The position numbers were made by a program, and so were the translations under genes. This document shows positions 59,770 through 64,000 of a DNA stretch of 64,000 bases, piece by piece; within the stretch, counting starts at the first letter, position 1; each line of letters begins with the position of its first letter. A model generated the notes under the pieces. That model was not told where the DNA came from and did no database searches. It saw only the letters and a program-made list of their open reading frames with translations. Origin of the DNA: Megalobrama amblycephala (Eukaryota > Chordata > Actinopteri > Cypriniformes > Xenocyprididae); the NCBI RefSeq assembly GCF_018812025.1, contig NC_063053.1, forward strand, positions 13,806,623-13,870,622, given 5' to 3'.

Positions 59770-60989
59770 AGGGGACCTATTATGCCCCCATTTACAAGAT
59801 GTAAAATAAGTCTCTAATGTCCCTAGTGTGTGTATGTGAAATTTTAGCTCAAAATACCCCACAGATCATTTTTTATAGCATGTTAAAATTGCCACTTTTT
59901 GGGGTTGAGCAAAAACGTGCCGTTTCAGTGTGTGTCATTTAAATGCAAATGAGCTGCTGCACTCGGCCTAGGGCAGAGATTCAAGAGCTCGTTCTCCCCT
60001 GTCAGGACGCACTATAATGTCAGAAACCGTGAATACATGCTGCATGGAGATAGAACAGGTGAAGTTTAGTTTAATTACGTTATAACTTATATTGTCTTCT
60101 TGTTTTTATCCACTATATTAGTACAAGCCTGTTTACCGATGAGATTTATAACGTTTATTGTACTTCACGCAAAATACGAAGCGTCTGTCTTCACTCTAGA
60201 AAATCACTGTAAGAGCTTAATAAAGCACAGTGCAAGTGTGCATTAAAATATTATCCATAAACTCCCTTGCATTATCATCAACATACACAGCGAAGTACAC
60301 AGAAACACTCGTTACAACTAACAGAAAACAAATATATAAAGACATTATGCCTTTTCGGGTGGTGCTTAATAAACTGGTAAACTTTATATCCGTAAATCAA
60401 CTCTAATGAACTGTAATAAAGTGCTCTCACCTTCATTACTGCCATATCCAGTATCACTCTGGAGACTGTATGTTTTGTATTGTCCCTTTGTATTGACATT
60501 CGTTCACAAAGAAGTCCGGTTTGAAATGATTCACGCAGACATAAACAAATTTCGGTAGAGTTGAGGGAGCATTTTCTTCAAAAACAAAATGAATCCACCT
60601 CGTCTTCAGTGGCTCAGATTTAGGGAGTAAATGGAGAGAGCTATGTGGATTAATCCATCCAGCTACAGAACACCTAAAACGCTTGGGAGACATTCTCATC
60701 AGTGCAGTAATGGCGGACTGTACAACTGGCTGTGAACTCGCTCAGGGCGGGTCTATGTTAAAACGGCACTGTCTGTCAACATTCATGGGCGGGTCCTGTG
60801 GCTTTTGTGACATCACACTGCCAGGGATCTGGAATCGGCTTGTTCTGAGACACTGCTTATGATTTATGGGGATTAAAAAAAAGGAGTGGTTGGATTTTTA
60901 TCATTATAGGGTGGTTGTGTACACACACTGCCAATACACATGTATGTCTAAACACCATGCAAAAGTGAATTTTGCATAATAGTTGCCCT
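59770..60989. mobile_element. piggyBac-like TTAA element with a THAP-like ORF
   Basis: TTAA at 59766-59769 and 60990-60993 flanks ends AGGGGACCTATTATGC and (inverted) AGGGCAACTATTATGC, 13 of 16 matching. The 1.22-kb interior has no piggyBac transposase but has a minus-strand ORF resembling a THAP zinc finger (60454-60699). Confidence 0.75.
60454..60699 (-). pseudogene. THAP-type zinc finger fragment inside the TTAA element
   Basis: 81 codons from MRMSPKRF. The order RCSVAGW, HLLPKSEPLKTRW, VCVNHF follows the THAP pattern (C-x-C ... C-x2-H). The second zinc-binding Cys reads Trp, so folding is doubtful. Downstream the frame reaches a stop after 25 unrelated residues. THAP domains are DNA-binding modules of P-element-type transposases and derived host genes. 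The copy here is probably a captured or decayed fragment. Confidence 0.5.
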
Positions 60990-61033
60990 TTAAAGTCGCG
61001 GTGTGGTCTTCCAAACTCTTAGAATGATTATTA

Positions 61034-61581
61034 AAGCTGCACTATGTAACTTTGGCCCTCTAGAAGTTGAAACATAAAACTACAGGTTACTTGTGGGGGA
61101 ACATTGTTTTGGTAATTAGGTGAGTTGTGCTTCACACTGCTATTCTGTGTGGGTGAATCTGCTGGCTTGAGGCACACCGCTGTACCCATGGTTACAGGTA
61201 AACGCAGAATCTCACTAACAACATCAAAACTCTTCCAATAACGAAAAAGCAGTAAGAGATTGGCATTGTAGAAATGGGCATCTGTTACCAGACTTTTACC
61301 CAACAGTCAAATGCCAACGGTATTACGTCATGAAAGTGAAGACCACTAAGGCCTAGGGTGCGATTTGGGACAGGCTTTCCACTGCATACAGTAGTAGCCT
61401 GACCTTGTTTCTTTTATTTACGAATATAATGTAAACTCGCATGGATGAATGGCAGAATTTTCCCAGGAAACCTGTCCCAACAAAAGCTATTAAAAAAATA
61501 ACATGGTTCATTTTTTTCTTATGTACTCATTCATTATTTACATTTTGTTTATTTCAGAAAAAAATTTACATAGTGTAGCTA
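61034..61581. mobile_element. Non-autonomous TIR element
   Basis: AGCTGCACTATGTAACTTT at left and its inverted counterpart AAAATTTACATAGTGTAGCT at right bracket about 550 bp with no meaningful ORF. Confidence 0.6.
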
Positions 61582-63124
61582 TAAAATGTTATTTTTATAA
61601 TTGTATAGTTAACTGTCCTTGATGTGAACGGTCCTTACATAAATTATTATAAAATATTCATTTTCTGGTGAACTGTCTCTTTAAATCTTGTCATGTGAAA
61701 TGTATCTGTGACTGTTAATTGACAGTAATAAAATATTACTGCAAAGGGAAATCACATCTGAATCAAATTAGAATGGATGACCCTTAGGACAAATGACGCA
61801 AATGTTCTTACGACTACAAGGAGAGGGTTTACATTTAATTATGAATCTTTAACCCAGCAGAATGAAAACAGATGTTCAATATTATATGTGTTGAGGGACA
61901 ACAATAATATTCCTTGTCTATAGTAAAGGTTCCTCTCTATATAACTATTATTTCCTTATTTTAAAGTAGGCCCAACCTGCAGTGCCATGACTTGAATAGG
62001 AATTTAACATTAGAATAGCAAGCATCATCAGCAGAGGGCAGCAAACAATCATCAGAATACATGGCAATTTAGCAATAGTATAGAAATCAGAAAATCAAAA
62101 TAAAACATCTCAAAATAACAAAAACAAGTCTAATAGTCTGCTATGTTCTCTGGTACCCTGTTATATATAATTTTAGATGACATAATACTTTGATTTACCA
62201 TAGTACAAAATGATTACTATATCCATGGTGTATACAAAGAATATCATGGTGTTAGGATGGTACACATCTATAATAGCATGTTAGTTCCATATGGTACTTT
62301 TATTACTGTTATGTATTTAGTTAAAAAAATGTAAAACCAAAACAGACTATATTGTATCTTTTACATAGAAATGTGTGGCTGCGCCTCAGCGTGTGCTTCA
62401 ATTCAGAACAACAAAGACTCACAGAGTCATTTGTTCAGTCATTTCCATCTAATGGTTTTTAGCAGCAGGTGGCAGTATGAGGCCGTCAATAAGTTGAGAA
62501 GAAAATTTTGCTTTGGGGTTGATGGGTCTAAAAGACTACTAAAATGAAAGTGTAGGCTGTCATGAAGGTGATGTAAATAGTTGCATGACAAGAGCCATTT
62601 AATTCAGGTATAATTGCTTGTATTGAGCATTTATTAATATGTCAATGATTACACAGAAACTCATTGTGATAGTTGAGTGATTGAATGAAATAGAGCACAA
62701 CTGAAGATTTACATTATAATATAATTAATATAATAATTGAAATCATTAACTCATGATGGTATTCAATGCACTGGAATATCATTAGTGTCTAGGGCCTCTA
62801 CAGACACATGTTTGTGCCCAGTGAATTATTTGAAATTGCTCTTATCGACCTCTAACCCGAAACCAAGCAGACAAAACATGACAGCAGAAAATAAGGTTCA
62901 CATCTGCTTTAACAAAGGGTCTACTGACACTCTTACTGAGACCTTTCCTGCTAATAAATCTGAGTCAGGAGATCAAGGGTTAGGGCAAAAAGTCAAATGT
63001 GACTATAAACATCCATTCTGACCTAAATTCATGAGTAGAGGCATTCACTTCTTGTGTTATTTAACCACTATTGGCCAGTTCAAGAACAACACATCTCCAC
63101 AGGACAATATTGCCAATATTGACA
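61582..63124. other. AT-rich intergenic DNA, no gene seen
   Basis: Contains a half fold-back end (GGTGAACTGTCTCTTTAAA, 61668-61686). The ORF at 62737-63021 has no recognisable domain. Confidence 0.35.
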
Positions 63125-63540
63125 GTATATACACCATTCAAAGTTTAGAGTCAGTAAGATTTTTTTTTTTAAAGAAATTAAAACTTTTATTCACACATCA
63201 AATTGATCAAAAGTGACAATGAAGACTTTTATAATGTTTGTCATTTATAATGACAACAGTTTTCTATTTCAAATAAAATGCTGTTGATTTGAACTTTTTA
63301 TTCGTTAAAGAATCCAAAAAATTAATCACAGATTCCACAAAAATATTAAGCAGTCCAATTGTTTTCAGCATTGATAACAGAAATGTTTCTTGAGCAGCAA
63401 ATCAGCATATTAGAATGATTTCTGAAGGATCATGTGACACTGAAGACTGGAATAATGATGCTGAAAATTCAGCTTTGCAATCACAGGAATATCAAATAAA
63501 TGTAGCCTTTTGAGCATAAGAGACTTCTTTTAAAAACATA
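63125..63540 (+). repeat. Dispersed repeat copy E
   Basis: TTGATCAAAAGTGACAATGA, GGATCATGTGACACTGAAGA and AATAATGATGCTGAAAATTC tie it to copies A and B. After it, 63541-64000 shows nothing recognisable. Confidence 0.6.
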
Positions 63541-64000
63541 AAAATGTAGTGAATGAATGGTAATGTATTAACAAATTTTTAGAAATATAGAACAAAAAGT
63601 CAAATAGTTATTCCTTAAGTTCAACACTAAAGTTACCCACCAGACTATCATCATGGTAAATTAAAGCGATCATGTGGGGAACACAATTAAAGCCATCATG
63701 GAACGTTTGCTATTTATACAATATTTAAAGTCATAAGCACATTTGCATCAACCTGCCTTCTCTTCTCATAAACATGGAAATTCACGTAAAGTCTTATATT
63801 ACATATTGGCCATAATGATATCCAATAGCAATAATTAAATAATTAATTAAAACAAATAGATAAGACCAATCACTGATGCAAGAGCCTTGCAATACTGTGG
63901 AGAAACAAAGTCAAAAGATGCATGGCGGAGGTGAAGTAATTGCTCTACAGAATACACTGTTGACCAGACAGACTTCATTAGCTAATGGATCTGCCTTGCA

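Overview
This is nuclear DNA of a cyprinid-like teleost. The genes have vertebrate introns, and the space between them is packed with fish-type repeats: L1 and L2-like LINEs, hAT, Tc1 and piggyBac-like DNA elements, MITEs and tetranucleotide microsatellites. Six protein genes can be supported. No bacterial, organellar or rRNA sequence was seen.

Layout. 1-7.2 kb is repeats: a tandemly repeated dispersed family, a Tol2-like hAT element, and an L1 copy with a 19-bp target duplication that was later split by a hAT element. 7.5-9.4 kb (-) is a three-exon Mix-type homeobox gene with a TATA box. 14.3-16.5 kb (-) is a four-exon ELOVL6-type fatty acid elongase. 18.15-20.45 kb (+) is the 11-exon mtg1 gene for a mitochondrial ribosome GTPase, with a 73-nt intron that looks U12-dependent AT-AC. 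21.6-22.0 kb (-) is sprn (Shadoo), tail-to-tail with mtg1, an adjacency I recall from human 10q26. 26.9-30.9 kb (-) is a GPRIN-family gene, probably gprin2. 42.7-56.5 kb (-) is a complete 14-exon SmgGDS gene (rap1gds1-like) that can be spliced by eye into 560 codons. 56.5-64 kb is repeats again.

The genes do not form a pathway; this is a conserved syntenic block. The elongase and SmgGDS genes have human counterparts on chromosome 4q (ELOVL6, RAP1GDS1), while mtg1, sprn and gprin2 point to 10q, so the block may be one side of an old 4q/10q paralogon (inference from memory of human gene positions).

The most unusual feature is at 35.4-37.2 kb. A ~230-bp tandem array resolves into eight short LTRs (TGTAAC...GTTACA) separated by seven 43-44-bp spacers. 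Each spacer carries a primer-binding site resembling the tRNA-His 3' end and a purine-rich tract before the next LTR: a concatenated minimal LTR retrotransposon, sitting inside an older TIR transposon. Other points worth a look are the apparent absence of the ARM-C exon from the SmgGDS gene, the AT-AC intron in mtg1, three identical 18-bp palindromes, and a Tc1-derived inverted dimer. Coordinates of splice sites were read by eye from homology, phase and consensus, without alignment software or transcripts.
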